Shown piece after piece: positions 48,118 through 60,040 of a stretch of DNA of 64,000 bases. Numbering within the stretch: the stretch's first letter is position 1; every line of letters starts with the position of its first letter. The DNA comes from Rhypophila decipiens (taxonomy: Eukaryota; Ascomycota; Sordariomycetes; Sordariales; Naviculisporaceae), in contig MU858118.1 in the NCBI GenBank assembly GCA_033297075.1, positions 62,001 through 126,000 of the forward strand, in the 5' to 3' direction. Position numbers and translations under genes: made by a program. Under the pieces are notes generated by a model. It was not told the DNA's origin, ran no database searches, and saw only the letters and a list, made by a program, of their open reading frames with translations.

Positions 48118-49240
48118 TTATCGCCCAACCATGGGCGTCACGAGCTCAATGCTCTTTGGTCTCGAGTACGTCCCTGGTCGGCGTGATGGCAACGGCCTGT
48201 CAGAGCTTGTGCCATAAGATCCGTTCATCGAGGCGTTATAGTAAGTGCCATCGTAGGTTGACGAGAAGTAGTTTGATGCCGGCTTCGTGTAAGAGGTGCT
48301 GGGACTCGTTGCGGCACTCCTCGCAAAGGGCCACATAGCCGACTGATATGTCCCGACTGGGGACGTGGGGCTGGGCGGCCGGATGGAAAGCGACTTGAGA
48401 GCTGAAATGGCCGAGGTGTAGTTGGCGTTCGGTGCCGTTGGTGGAGAGAAATGCGTCGAGCTAGGCCTGGACGGCGAAGCGCGGGGGATGATATCTCTTG
48501 GCTCGGGGGGACCCGAGTAAAAGGGATAGTTGGTGCTGTGATAACCACTCGAGTGACGACCCGAAGAAACGGGTGCGCCTACGTGGTCTTGGTCATGCAT
48601 ACGGCATCTGTTTTATTGAGCGGTCAGCAAAGGATGCATGCGTCAGCTTTGTTGGGTCTTTTCAGAAAAGACTCACGCTTCTGAGCAGTACAGAACTCGG
48701 TCATCTGAAGGAACAAACGACTTTTCACAGGTCATGCTGCAATCTCTCAGTCAGCAAATGTTCGGCCCCAAATGGCAGAATATCCAAATGACAAGTGACT
48801 TGGGGGGGGGGGGGGGGGGCAGTGGGATGCAGGAACAAGACGGGTTCCAATCAGAGCGCCATTGGACCGGACTCCGAGGTAACACAGATCACTTGCATGT
48901 CAGGTGATGCTGCGGCTTGACCAAAGAGGAAGTGTTCGAGGGGGGAATGAAGAACAAGAATTATGAAACGGAGTAACAGCGCCAAGACTCACCAATACTG
49001 TGGGAAGCTCTCCCTCTCCTCGTCGAACCAGCGCTCCTCCTCCCATTCCCTCTCCCGATCTCTTGGGCTCTTGCCCAGCTTCTGGCCGCCCTGTGTGCTG
49101 CTCCTCCGTGTCATGGGAGCGGGCCGGGTAGACGACGATTTGTGCTTATATGAGAGGTCGGACGGCCCTACGGCTTTTCGCACATCGGTCATGGAAGAGT
49201 TGCCAGAGGCATGGCCGGACCTTCGGCGTTGGTGGTGCAT
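48118..49240 (-). CDS. Ecl1-family (life-span regulatory factor) protein
   Basis: Three exons, 49240-48993, 48736-48677 and 48607-48118, give 265 residues. The joins create YCMTCEKSFVPSDDRVLYCS then EACR, the signature of the fungal life-span regulatory factor family (PF12855), with C83, C86, C100 and C104 as likely zinc ligands. Fission yeast Ecl1 and relatives extend chronological life span and respond to nutrient limitation; the molecular role is not settled. Upstream of the finger is a charged helix (REREWEEERWFDEERESFPQY) after a Ser/Arg-rich region. Downstream is a Ser/Pro/Tyr-rich disordered tail. Exon 2 is 60 nt, phase-matched at both ends and encodes nearly the whole finger. Intron 1 holds an 18-base G run (plus strand). 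The ATG at 49240 is the first good in-frame start; a further upstream exon is possible. Confidence 0.82.
48802..48819. repeat. Poly-G tract (18 G) in intron 1 of the Ecl1-like gene
   Basis: A homopolymer of about 18 G on the plus strand (C on the transcribed sense) lies inside the first intron. Exact length may be an assembly artefact. Confidence 0.9.
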
Positions 49241-52200
49241 AGAGAAGAGCTCTGATTGGCCTGGGCGAGTGCTGGAGTGCCCTGGGGAACACCAGGTCCT
49301 GGTGGTTGGCTGCTGCGACGGGATCCTTGGCTTTCCCAAACGTGGGGAAACAGGGTCAAGTGTGACAGCAGAAAAGGCGGGGTCCAGCAATTGAAGATCA
49401 GGTGCCTTGGAGAGATGGAGAGATGGAGAGGATCCGGAAGCGGGCGATGCAGTCGAGTTATGAGTGCTGATTTATCTTTGTTGTTTTGCCAAAATTTTGC
49501 AGCGGATGACTGATATTGTTGATAGGTTGAAGGACGTGGGTGATAGGTGTCGAGTGGCAAATATGTATCCTGCAAGAAGAGATTTTTTTTATCGACCCTC
49601 TTGCCTATTTCGATTTCTGCCCGATCCAAGTCCAAGTGTTGTTCCAAGTGTCCAGGGCCGTGAGCTAAGAAGCAATAGTGGCCTGGCGGTTAGGGTCGGT
49701 TGCAATGGCTGAGTCTTGGGCCTGGTGAATGAATTATTCGAACAGTCTGGAATCTGTCTGCTGCTGTCTGGCGGGATGGCCCTAGTTGTGTGTAGTTGGA
49801 AGATAGGGGGTCCGCTAGTTGTTAAGAAGCGTATTCTCGGACTGTTTGGATTCAGGAGTCGTTCAAGTCTAAACTCTCTTTTGAGGACTCGTATGGATCC
49901 TCGGAGCTATGATTCGTTGGTGGGTTCGTTACGACGGGGATCACTGCACTGTAACGCACAGTGTTCGACTCGTCCCGCTGGCCGTGGTAATGCTCGAGCA
50001 ATGACGAGAAGTTGGTGATACACAACAGATTCGCTGGAGTACCAATTGGCTCCTCGGAAAAAAGTTGACGGCTAAGAAATGCCGAATGCTTAATCAGGTG
50101 AAGGGTGATCGAGCAAGGCAAGGCAAGGGAGTTCTGTGGTGCAAGAGTCGGTCCAATTGAGGGGGTCCCTCTAGTGTGTTGTTGATGGTTGATATCGAGC
50201 CTGAAAGAAACGAGGTCCGTCGGGAACTGATGCAATCTTATAATTGTGTCAGGTCCAGCTTGTCAGATTAGAAAACCTTTTATCTCATCAAAGCTGGATG
50301 ACTCTTTTGAGCAAGGCCCAGTTTAAAGGTACGCGGTCTTTGGCACCGAGAACGGAGATCGAGGGCGGTTCCTCCTGACCAATCGTCTTTCACCGTCAGG
50401 TGTCGTGTAAGAACGGTCGAATTAAAGCTGCTCCTTGCCAGCCAGGCCGTGGGCAGTACGTGTACGGCGGTATGATACAGCGGAACAATGGGAAGACGGT
50501 GACGGAAGGAGTGGGTACTGTACGCCGGGTGCGGTGTGGTGGGTAGTTATCAGGTACTTCTAGTACGGGCCGACAACTTGGTGGGTATGGGATATATCAC
50601 CAGATTCTAGGTGAAAAGACAGTTGGATATGATGATATGATGGAGGAAATAGACAGAGCAAGATTTGAATATGAGAAATGGGTGCCATGTGGTTCTTGTA
50701 GGTCACATATCCTGCACTCGTCCAGCCTGGCGCTGGTGCCTTTCAAGTACCTATTAGCTAAACTCCACAGCGTTTTGCAGCATCAAGAGCGGGGCTGAGA
50801 GAGGGGGTTGTTTGGAGGGGGCAGCAAGGGGGAGGTGGACAATGTGGATCAATGGGCGTGCTGTGGATACAAAAGATTCACTCATAAATTGATACTCTGC
50901 ACTCTGAGCCTGCAGCAAGAGGCAGCTCTGTCCAATATTTATTGCTGCTGGCTGCACGCTGTGTTCTTTTTGTACACGAACCCACAGCTAATGAATTCCC
51001 AGGACTGGAAGAGTTGTGCAGACAAACGGGTCAGGGGCACTCTTTGGAAATGCTGCATTACATATGCATAATAATTAACAACTCTTGATACTCACTCGAG
51101 GCTTCATCTGGGAGAATGCCAGAAGGATATAGTTGACAAATTAGGTGGGGGCCATGATGGCATCAACGAGTGTCTCAAACGCATGTTGCCAGAATGTTGT
51201 GATATTTCCCAAATCCACTGCCATGCTCTGTGCCATTTCGCCATACCGCCAGATTATACGTAGTAGAGCGACATGGAGCAAAACTGTGTATTTCTAGTGT
51301 GTACCGTAGCAGTATAAACTGCAGCCACGAGGTACAATCAGACCCACAAAGAAGCGAGGTACCGTGGTAAGGCAATTTATTCGACTGCTGGTACCTGCTC
51401 ATAACGGCAGGTTCCATGGATGTTGCCGTCCCAGAGAAGGCTCATGCCGTCCTGATTTTTGGTGATCCAGAGTTGACACAAGTCTGGCGGCTTCAACCTG
51501 GAATTCAGAGCTGGGCATGGGGGTTCCGTTCTGAAGCTTCAGTTCGAGCTATCATCAACAGAGTGGTGTCGTCCGTAGAGGTACCACAGCTCTGAGCACG
51601 TTTGTGAGCCCTGGAGTGGAAGTGGAGGATGTGTAATGTCACCCTGAACCTTTCTGGGCTGAGAAGACCAACAAGGTCCTTGAACTCCTTGAACTGTTGG
51701 CCGTGTCGTGGACCCATCTAAAAATTCCAACATGCTCACCGGCACCCACTTATTATACACAGCTTTAGGCTTGCGAAAAAAAAAAAAGAGGCAAGAAGGC
51801 GCCAGGCACGGGGCAAGATTGCAAAACGTGTCACAGGGTCGCATCCACAGCCATCAGAGAGTACGAATGGAATTCCAGAATTGCTCACCTCATCCATCAC
51901 ACCGAGCACGTTTTCCATCACAGCCGCCAAATCCATTCTGGCGTCTTCCAGCGGTGTTCTTCTCACCTCACACAATTTCTGTACCTTGATGTCCAGCAGC
52001 ACCTTGACGAATACGGATAGCGTCAATCGACGGTCCTACCCCGGATTCATTCGGCCTCCGGTGTCAAATTTTTCTCTTTTCTTTTTCCGGGCCTTTTTCA
52101 CAAAAGTCCACAGCCTCACCAGGGTTCCCCACAAAATGTCTTACGGTGTGCTCCCAACGGGCAATGTGGAGGCTGATTTTGTCTCTGCTGACTACGGATA

Positions 52201-54787
52201 CTTCACCGGATTCATCTGCGACGAAAAAAAAAGAAAAATTTTCAACAACCGCCAAGACACAATTTGCTGTCCGCCTGAGCACGACGGGTCAGATTGATCA
52301 CGTCATGAGGAACGGTCAGCTAGTGTAGTTCCAAAGGGAGAAAACAACGATCTCGATTAAGGCTGGCGTTTCCACCGAACCCCATACGTGCTCTGTTTAG
52401 CCAGAGTGCCAGACACCACAGTGTCCACTATCATCATCAGCCCGGAGCCCCGAACACGCTCGTCTCGTAACCAAGGCACCGGCTCGTTGGCCCCGAGCAA
52501 AATTTGCTTCATACTACCGTTCTGTTATGGGGCATCGAAGCTTAAGGTTATGGGTATAACGTACCAGCAACACGTGTGTTGGTTCTGCGAACTCATTGCC
52601 TATCCACTAATACGACATCAAAATTTGACGAGTTGATATTGTGTCGGCTCTTTGTGCTGGATGAGAACAGTATCCACTCGCTTGGGTCGATCCCTCACCG
52701 TCTTCAAAGAGCCACAAAAGGGACGAAAAAAGAAGAGTGAACAAAGCCCAGAGCCCAAGATATCGGAAAAATGTGTTGTAGTTATCTGACCGGGATTAAA
52801 GGAAGTTGACCTGTCTTTTTCTCCGGTTACATCATGGCGTCAGCCGAGCTGCCCAAAGCAATTCACCAGACATGCTCTTTTAGAATTTAGACAGGGAGAC
52901 TCCTCATGAGCTCTTCAGAACGAAAATGGGGGCGCGCAAGGGGCTCCAGAAAATAATCTTCCGGTTTGTTACGAAGTTCCTCCTGACCCAGCGACTTGAG
53001 CTGTCAACCCCATAACCCGTAACCCGTACAAGGTCCACAAGGGGAAGCCCCATCGTGGGATTTGCGCCGCGCTACAGATCTTCACGGGTGACGGGATGAC
53101 CCTTCGATGATCGACCCCCGTCTCCAAGCGAACAAGGATGTGCCAACCGAAGCATCCACAATTCCACTGTGGGCATCGCGGCGGTTTCTTTTGACTTCTT
53201 TTCGCGTGTGGCACCTCCTCTGTGGTCATTGGTGTCGACAATTCCTTCTGCTTTTCCCACCACTTCAGATGACGAATCCCATGGTCGGCCTCGTGTGCAT
53301 CCGTCCGTGGGCCAACCTGAAGGCATGGCTTGCAGGGTGGCATTACATGGCAGTAGTATACATGTCGGAAATGCACCACCTGCCTACGCCAGACGGTTTT
53401 TACACAGCAGATGGGCCATTCAATTTCAACCCGTCTGATCCGCACAAGTCGTCTTTTAGGTTCGGCCAAGGTTCAAGACTTGAGGCGTGGGGGCTACGAG
53501 GGGGACGAGTGGACCGCACGAAGGGCCTTTTTTCCTTTTGGGTACTCCGGTCTTATCCGTACGTCTATGGCCAAGCTCACAAAATCCCGACGTCTTGACA
53601 GGAATATGGGGTTTCGGCTCTCGAGTTTGGCTTGTTTCACAGGGACCCGCGGGATGCCTATAACTGCCTCTGGGTTGCACCTCACACGTTGCGCGACGTC
53701 AGGGTCATTCGCGGTTGCCCCGGCTTCAGCAAGTCTATCTTTCATGTTCTAGGCCGCTGCTTTACCCCTTTCTGCCGTCTCTGGTTTTCATTTACCATCT
53801 TCCACATCCTGCAAGTAGAATACCTCGTCGATCTGGATAATGATGCGCTCTCTGCATGCACGTCGGCGGCATGGTAATTCCGGCTGATGGCCGTCGACAT
53901 CCGGTTTGACAATTGGAGCTGCACGCTATAGGTACCGGTAGGGAAAGTCCTGACCGAGACTGTCGCGGCCTCGCGGGAGAGCCCGGCCAAGCCCTGTGCG
54001 ACCCCGGGAACAGGGGTCTGCCCTGACCGGCCTATGCGGCAGCGGGGGGCAAGGGCACCATCTGGACTGAGTCCTGGGTTTGGGTTGGGCAGCATGTTCT
54101 TCAGCAGCTGTCTTTTCTAGCTTCTTCATCCATGGTTGAGCTAGAGAAGTTCTGCTTGATCTCTGCTCACTCGAGATCGACTAGCATCGGCTTCTCGATT
54201 ACAGATCTCGAGTAACAGTGAGCAACGCACAGACTATCTAGTACAGTACCATAAGCTCCTCCTCGTTGAGAAGTGCGGGGGAGGCACGCGGTAACACCAC
54301 CGAGCAGAGCAAGCTCCAACCTACCTCGGGCGTCTGCCTCTCGAAGCTCAATGTCTCACAGCATGGTAGGACTGTAGGACAGGTGCAATTACCGAAGGTC
54401 TCATGGCAAGTCTTGAGACAGTCTCTCTCGTGTTTGGCGCATCGCACCGACAGCTGCATGTGATGGGCGAATGAGACATCGTATACGGAGTATCAATGAT
54501 ATATCAGCGTCTACGGATATAATCTATCAGTCTGGCCATGCTCCGACGCGAGTCCGAGATGGTATCAAGAATAGAAATTCGAGCCACGGCAAGATGGTGA
54601 GTGAGCTTTCCTATCATATCGGCTGTGGCAGGCAGGTGGGGATGCGATCGGCTACTTTACCTACCCTTCCTCTATCAAACAGCTTCTACACTACATAGTG
54701 AGGGTGGGGGGCACATCGCCTTCCTCCATGATCAGGACAGGACAGGACCCTGCAGCGTTGCAGCGGGAGATAGACGGATACCCTGAT

Positions 54788-54811
54788 ACAAACACCCACA
54801 CACACACACAC
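54788..54811. repeat. (CA)n microsatellite
   Basis: A run of about ten CA dinucleotides is seen, followed within 100 bp by a TA-rich stretch at about 54888-54910. Confidence 0.9.
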
Positions 54812-55097
54812 TATGAAGGAAATGACGAAGCTTGACGCGGCTCGTTTCTGCAGTTATGAACTATCTGGGACGAGGGGCAATATCGACGAGTATATATATA
54901 CATGTATATATTGGTTCGTTTCGAAGGGTTGGCAATTATCAACCCGAGGTATGTACTACGCCTTGATATAGGCGTTGATGGGAGGCATTGGTGCGCGACC
55001 CCCGCGCCCCTCCTTACCGCCTATGGTGGGAATTTGTTCGATAGGGTCCGGTTTGATAACAATTCCCATCCACCTTCCAAGACCAAGACCACCGAGC

Positions 55098-55115
55098 AAC
55101 CGACCGACCGACCGA
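55098..55115. repeat. (ACCG)n microsatellite
   Basis: Four to five ACCG units are followed by short GAGC and GAGT runs and, at about 55179-55196, by AACCC units. Confidence 0.8.
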
Positions 55116-56800
55116 CATCCGATCAGACGAGCGAGCAGTGAGTGAGTGATCCGATCTCGTTTCCCGTGCGTGCCCCCCAACCCAACCCAACCCAAAACTT
55201 ATACCCTTGTTCGATAGCCGTACAGGAAACGTTGCTGCAGGTACGCTTACCCCGTCAGGGACACTAGAGGCCGGGGCTCGGCTCAGGGTTCTCGAGCTTG
55301 TTCCGACACCGTCCGGCCTTGCCTTATCAGCGGGTACGGAGACTGGGACTGGGACCGACTGGACAGTGACTTTGATCTCCGATGCAGGTTACAGTTCTTG
55401 ATAAGGGAAAAATTTTCTGTTTTCCTTACACTAGGAACAGCTTAAAGGTTCGCAAGCTCCTATCTCAGCTGATATCGGCCTAATACGACTTGCATCGGTC
55501 TCCTGGCGACACCTCACCGTCGCTATCATCACCACAAAATTGACGGATGAATACGGAAATAGGCCCAGTGCCGCTGATTCTGTCATCTTTCCTGAAGTGG
55601 GTGGTGGGTGGTTTATGATCCGTAGGTAGGTGCTGACTGATACTGCTTTGCTTGTGACGGGAAAATTTTCGGGATAGTGACTTGTTTCGTTTCATCATAA
55701 ACCACCGCACCTTCTTTCTATCTCCGTGGATGGTAAGGGTTGGTGACACAAATGACGATGATTTCTACCACTACTTACTCCTACCTGCCGGGAGGAGACT
55801 GGGAAAGGACATGACATTTGGATACCTAAGTACCAAGGGAGGTAAGTCACCACGCGACATGGATCAGTCAGGATAGCGTCATCTTGCCTGGCTTCATCGT
55901 CATACCATATATTCTACATGCTCGCATTATGAGGTGATCTCCGTATCCAGTCCACAAAACACGGTATTGGTATAATCCAATGAGGTCGGTAGTATCAAGG
56001 AAAGGATTATACCTACCTGTACACAGGGTACGAAATACACTTCGTTATCTGAATTGTGCTGTGTACTATTACGTACAGTACCGTATTATAATGTACGGTA
56101 ATGTACAGGATTGTATTAACCTCCTTACCTAGTTGATATTCTTCATAGCGCCTACCCTCCATAGGACCCGAACTAACAAGGACTTCAGGTATAGCAGTAG
56201 GTAATCTGTAAGTTAATATATATGTAAGGGTCTTACCTATTTGTTATCTCTCTGTGTTCTGCGTAAAACAAAAAAAGACAATGCCAACATTGGCCTCCGA
56301 TATCGCACATCTCGGTCTTGATATTGTTATTCAACCCTACCTGACCATATCTGATGATACACAACAGTCCTCATAAATTTGAGACAACAATATCTGTGCT
56401 TCGCTCCTTTGTTCCTCTGCACATCAAGCTCGCTATCTGGCGGCTGCATGGTTCTTTCACGGCAACGAATCTTTACAAAGAGGCTGGTAGGCTGGGCTTT
56501 TCTTTCAAGGTAACGATATGTCTGTATCAGGCAGGCGGCAGGGGCGTTGTACACTTAGTATTGTGTTGTCTCTCAGGGGCAAACTCTTTGGTAACAATAG
56601 CAATAACCGAGACTAGACTATATTGACAGCTAGGTACTTATACAGCTCGCAGCTTCAGTTATTATATACGTACCTTGCGTACCCTGCCTAATATCTACCC
56701 AACTACCCAACTAGCTACCTACTTCCCCTTATGTGCCTAAGCTAGCTAACCTCCTTACTCACTTGCTTGATTACCTACTTACACGTGTACTTGCTTTGTT

Positions 56801-57055
56801 ATTAATCATGGGGCCCTGATAAAGAGGCATTACAAGCACTAGTTCTTATAAGGGTTAGGGTTATACGTGATGAACCAGTAGAATCTATCTTTGAGATGCC
56901 CTGGCTGGAAAGGATGCCTCAACCGGCTAGAAGGGAATGACTTCAACAGGCTGAAATACATGTTATAACTGGGCTAGAATAGATGCCTGTGCTTGACTGG
57001 GCTGGAAAGTTCAAATCGGACTGTATATGAAAGCATTGGTGCCTGTTTACCAAGC
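56801..57055. repeat. Degenerate minisatellite element, copy 2
   Basis: Diverged units like CTGGCTAGAATAGATGCC repeat about five times between 56895 and 57005. They are preceded by CTAGTTCTTATAAGGG and followed by GAAAGTTCAAATCGGACTG and TGGTGCCTG, the same order as in the element at 32740-33110. It too lies just beyond the 3' end of a minus-strand gene. A short TTAGGG-like word (AGGGTTAGGG) is at about 56858. Confidence 0.75.
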
Positions 57056-57208
57056 TCCTAAATCATCGCTAATATCTAATTGTGAATCTTTCTCTTCCGA
57101 GAACAAGGCCCACCGCCCATCATCAGACTCATTCCCACGGTCAGAACGTTAGTTACATAGTCGTCTGGAAATCCTCCAAAAATCCTCTGGTATAACCCTC
57201 TTCCCAGA

Positions 57209-58204
57209 TTATAAGCCATCTTCCGGATACGTACATACACCCCCTGAATCATCCACAAACATGAAAGTAGGCACAGTCTCACTCTCCACACAGTCCTTGG
57301 CTTCATCAGCAGGAGGAGGTCCATCATCCATCTGCTCAACATAATCGTCAGCGAGCAAAGAAAAGTACCCCTCCCATGTAGCTGGCAGGCGAAGTACATA
57401 CTCCAGCGAGACCTGCTTCCAATCCCAGACGTATCCAAAGCCAATAGGCAACCAGCCCGAAGACTTGAACGTGACTTTGAGCGTGAATTCTTCGGTTCTG
57501 ACCCGTTCCTTTCTTGGTTTAGGTGGTGTTGGTGCCTTCTTCTTCTTCTTCTTCTCCTCCTCCTCCGTCTTGTCGCCATTATTCTTTGCACTCCGTCTCT
57601 TATCGTAACAATCAGCCACAGAAAGGACTAGAAACATAGGTACCATGAGCCAAAAGAGAAAGTAAAATGCAACAGTATACGCCCTCCTGAATGGGCCAAA
57701 GGTAGCAAATTGTCCCGCGTTCAAGCTGGGAAATAGCCAAATCCTGTCTGCCCAGCCAGCTAGAAATGTAACAGGACGGCTGGTGCTCCATGGGAACGAG
57801 GAAGGGAAGGGCCACTGCCAGAAAGGCAAGATCCATGATATGAGCCAGTGGAGACAGGCCCATTCGAGCGCTCCCAGGTGGGCGAATAGATAGGCTGTGC
57901 CGAGGGCGAGGGGGAGTTGTAAGGGGAGTGGTAAGTCGTCGTCTTTCTTTTGGGGGGTTTTGGTTGAAGGTGAGGTTGGGCGGCCCCAGATGCGGGAATT
58001 GCGAGCTTTGGGCTTGGTGTTGATGTGCTGTTGTGACTTGTATGACCCTGATTGGGGTGCGCTGTCTGTATTCTGCTTGGGATTCTCGGATGGGATTTTG
58101 GTTTCCTCAGGCGAGATGAAGGACGATGAATTTGGTAGCTTGGTCATGGATGTCGGAGAGCCAGGCGCGCAGTGGCCGCAATTGGGACACATGTAAACCT
58201 TCAT
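57209..58204 (-). CDS. Membrane protein with N-terminal CxxC, tandem paralog A
   Basis: A single exon encodes 331 residues; I do not recognise a described family. The N-terminus MKVYMCPNCGHC places C6 and C9 as half of a zinc-ribbon-like knuckle. A disordered Ser/Pro/Lys region follows to about residue 90. Hydrophobic segments lie at about 96-130 (rich in Trp) and 176-198 (AYTVAFYFLFWLMVPMFLVL). Then comes a Lys/Glu-rich cytosolic stretch (EEEEKKKKKKAP) and a C-terminal beta-like region (EEFTLKVTFKSSGWLPIG). The neighbouring gene at 58847 is a paralog: C6/C9, TKLP/SKLP at 21-24, the PSS-I stretch to residue 30, and the PSL...AYTV block align almost without gaps. Both are intronless and on the same strand, 640 bp apart, suggesting tandem duplication. 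A membrane-anchored role at an endomembrane is inferred, no more. Confidence 0.75.
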   Translation of the reverse strand: MKVYMCPNCGHCAPGSPTSMTKLPNSSSFISPEETKIPSENPKQNTDSAPQSGSYKSQQHINTKPKARNSRIWGRPTSPSTKTPQKKDDDLPLPLQLPLALGTAYLFAHLGALEWACLHWLISWILPFWQWPFPSSFPWSTSRPVTFLAGWADRIWLFPSLNAGQFATFGPFRRAYTVAFYFLFWLMVPMFLVLSVADCYDKRRSAKNNGDKTEEEEKKKKKKAPTPPKPRKERVRTEEFTLKVTFKSSGWLPIGFGYVWDWKQVSLEYVLRLPATWEGYFSLLADDYVEQMDDGPPPADEAKDCVESETVPTFMFVDDSGGVCTYPEDGL

Positions 58205-58846
58205 CTTATCTGCGTAAGCTGTGTATTCACTTGATGTGATGTCCTGGGCGCGAGTCCGGATTGCAGAGGAGTTGTAATCAATGACGGTTTTATAGAGCCG
58301 GTGTAGAAAAGAAAGTGTGAGGTGACATGGTTGCCAGTGGAAAAGTCAAACCCAAAGAATGGGAAGGGGCGTTGAGGCTCGCTCAATGGGACAAAGTTAA
58401 ACAAGACCCCATTATACTGGAGAAGTTTACACTTTACACCGCAGCTATGAAATAAGGTATAAGGTTATCTCAATGATGTAATATGAAAGCCTAAAGGAAC
58501 GAAAGATACTCGTGGATATGCCATGCTTGTGAATACAGTACAGAGGTTGAGGACCTATAATTTTTGTTCGTGACGATACTTGTCGGGACAGAGGGAAGCA
58601 GATATAGACTAGTATCCATAACACATACCTCGAAAGGGAGGCTGCGATCCTAGTATTAAGAGTAGAGTACGACAAGAAATTCTCCATTCCTCACGGTTCC
58701 TGTTGTTGATATTTAGGAATATGACCACTACCGAAGAAATCTGACCATGACTGTCCGCCTTAAATAAGCCACGATGGTGGTGTAATTGCTTGTAATCACT
58801 AGTAATTGCTGGAAGATTCTCTGACTTCCACCTGTATTCCTTGTCC
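58205..58846. other. Spacer between the tandem paralogs
   Basis: 640 bp holding the promoter of paralog A and the 3' UTR of paralog B. No gene is supported. Confidence 0.5.
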
Positions 58847-60040
58847 CTAGATGGATCTCTGCTCTTGCTTTTCCCAGGCTGCCTGAATTGATTCAAGGGC
58901 CTTCTTAAACTGTTCCATCTCTTCTTTTATCCGTAGTTGATCCATCTTGACTGGTTCCTCAATGAATTGTTCCATCCTCTCAAGCTCAGGCAGACTCCAT
59001 GCCGTGAATATACCATGCAACACCATGAAAAAGAGACAAGGCCAACAAATCCTTGTCCAGATAGATGTCTTGGAATCACCGCTTGGAGCTGCTTCAGGCT
59101 CATCAGGCCCACGTTCTTCCGTGAACTTCAAAAGTTTCCCCTGATGCTCCAGCAGCGTTTCCCAAGCCCAAAGATAACATATCGCTCTACCCCTCGTATC
59201 AGCTACATACTTAACAATAGTCTCAACCATCTCAAACCGGAATTTCTCTGTCAGAACAAGCCTATTGCCCCATAAAAGATCCAATACGCGATTCTCGCTA
59301 ACGGCCACTGACCTCCACAGCTCTGGTGATATCCTCTTCTCCCAGATCATCGACAATCTGCTCTTCTCGTCCTCGCAACAAGCGGAAAGCAGGATTTTCC
59401 TCGGGTGCGAAAATAAAAAGAGCCTGAATTTATTCGCGAGTCTGGAAAACAGGCGAATAACCCAGATGTCCAACACGATATATAAAGAGACAGTATATGC
59501 TTTGAAGGGTATGGCCCCGTTCCTGAAGTGAGCGAGACTAGGCAAAAGGGGGTAGGCCTTGTCTGTCCAGTGGACTGGAAGATAATAATGCAAAACGAAG
59601 AGGCAAAGGAGGTTGTAGATGAAATGAAAGGTGAAAACGACCACGCGCCTAGAAGCAGTGGATGCGGTAGATCCTTCGAGTTTATTTATCTCGACCTTGG
59701 CGGCCCCGTTCTCTAGAATTTCTAGAATTTCGTTTGCCAGAGCCAGCTCCAGTCTCTTGGTGCTTTTGTCGTGGGCTGGGGGTAGAGCACCGTCATAATT
59801 CGCCTCGGTGTGTTCTTCGTTGTCTGGTTCCATGTCCGGTAGCACCCTTGTAGCGGGAAGCCCGTTTTTCTCCTCTTCTGAGGCGGTCATCTGCTTTTTC
59901 TCGCATGAACCAGCGGTCTCCTGAGGCGTAGAATATTGTTGAAAGTGCGAAATAGTAGAGGATGGTCCTGGCAGCTTTGAGCTTGGTATGGGAGAAATAA
60001 GGTCGACATAACCACAGTTGGTACACGCGTGGTACTCCAT
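58847..60040 (-). CDS. Membrane protein with N-terminal CxxC, tandem paralog B
   Basis: A single exon encodes 397 residues from the ATG at 60040. The open frame continues upstream to 60202, but this ATG gives MEYHACTNCGYVD, which aligns with the start of paralog A; C6 and C9 keep the same positions. SKLPGPSSTIS (21-31) is shared too. A polar region with acidic stretches runs to about 130. Hydrophobic spans are at about 133-154 (VVVFTFHFIYNLLCLFVLHYY) and 182-200 (YTVSLYIVLDIWVI), the second preceded by LPSL...PFKAYTV as in A. Unlike A, it has a long helical middle (DEKSRLSMIWEKRISPELW) and a further hydrophobic segment near 335-353 (WPCLFFMVLHGIFTAW), ending in a Glu/Lys-rich coiled coil. Function is unknown. 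Confidence 0.75.
   Translation of the reverse strand: MEYHACTNCGYVDLISPIPSSKLPGPSSTISHFQQYSTPQETAGSCEKKQMTASEEEKNGLPATRVLPDMEPDNEEHTEANYDGALPPAHDKSTKRLELALANEILEILENGAAKVEINKLEGSTASTASRRVVVFTFHFIYNLLCLFVLHYYLPVHWTDKAYPLLPSLAHFRNGAIPFKAYTVSLYIVLDIWVIRLFSRLANKFRLFLFSHPRKILLSACCEDEKSRLSMIWEKRISPELWRSVAVSENRVLDLLWGNRLVLTEKFRFEMVETIVKYVADTRGRAICYLWAWETLLEHQGKLLKFTEERGPDEPEAAPSGDSKTSIWTRICWPCLFFMVLHGIFTAWSLPELERMEQFIEEPVKMDQLRIKEEMEQFKKALESIQAAWEKQEQRSI

Larger units (their letters stand above)
49241..56800. other. Gene-poor intergenic region of about 7.5 kb
   Basis: No gene is supported here. Open frames are short, often begin without ATG and show no recognised domain. Simple repeats cluster at 54785-55200, and AT-rich DNA with TACCTACC/TAGGTAGG motifs dominates 55880-56800. 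Long 5' leaders or noncoding transcripts of the Ecl1-like gene may enter from the left. Confidence 0.45.

Noticed and set aside
51736..52026. Exon-like minus-strand stretch with LCEVRRTPLEDARMDLAAVM and two GTGAG donors
   Set aside because: It starts without ATG, has an in-frame stop just upstream, and no matching flanking exons were found.
52969..53598. Overlapping frames of about 165 codons on both strands
   Set aside because: Mutual shadows without recognised domain, typical of GC-rich noncoding DNA.
56855..56870. TTAGGG-like interstitial telomere word
   Set aside because: Under two full units; too short to be more than chance within the minisatellite element.
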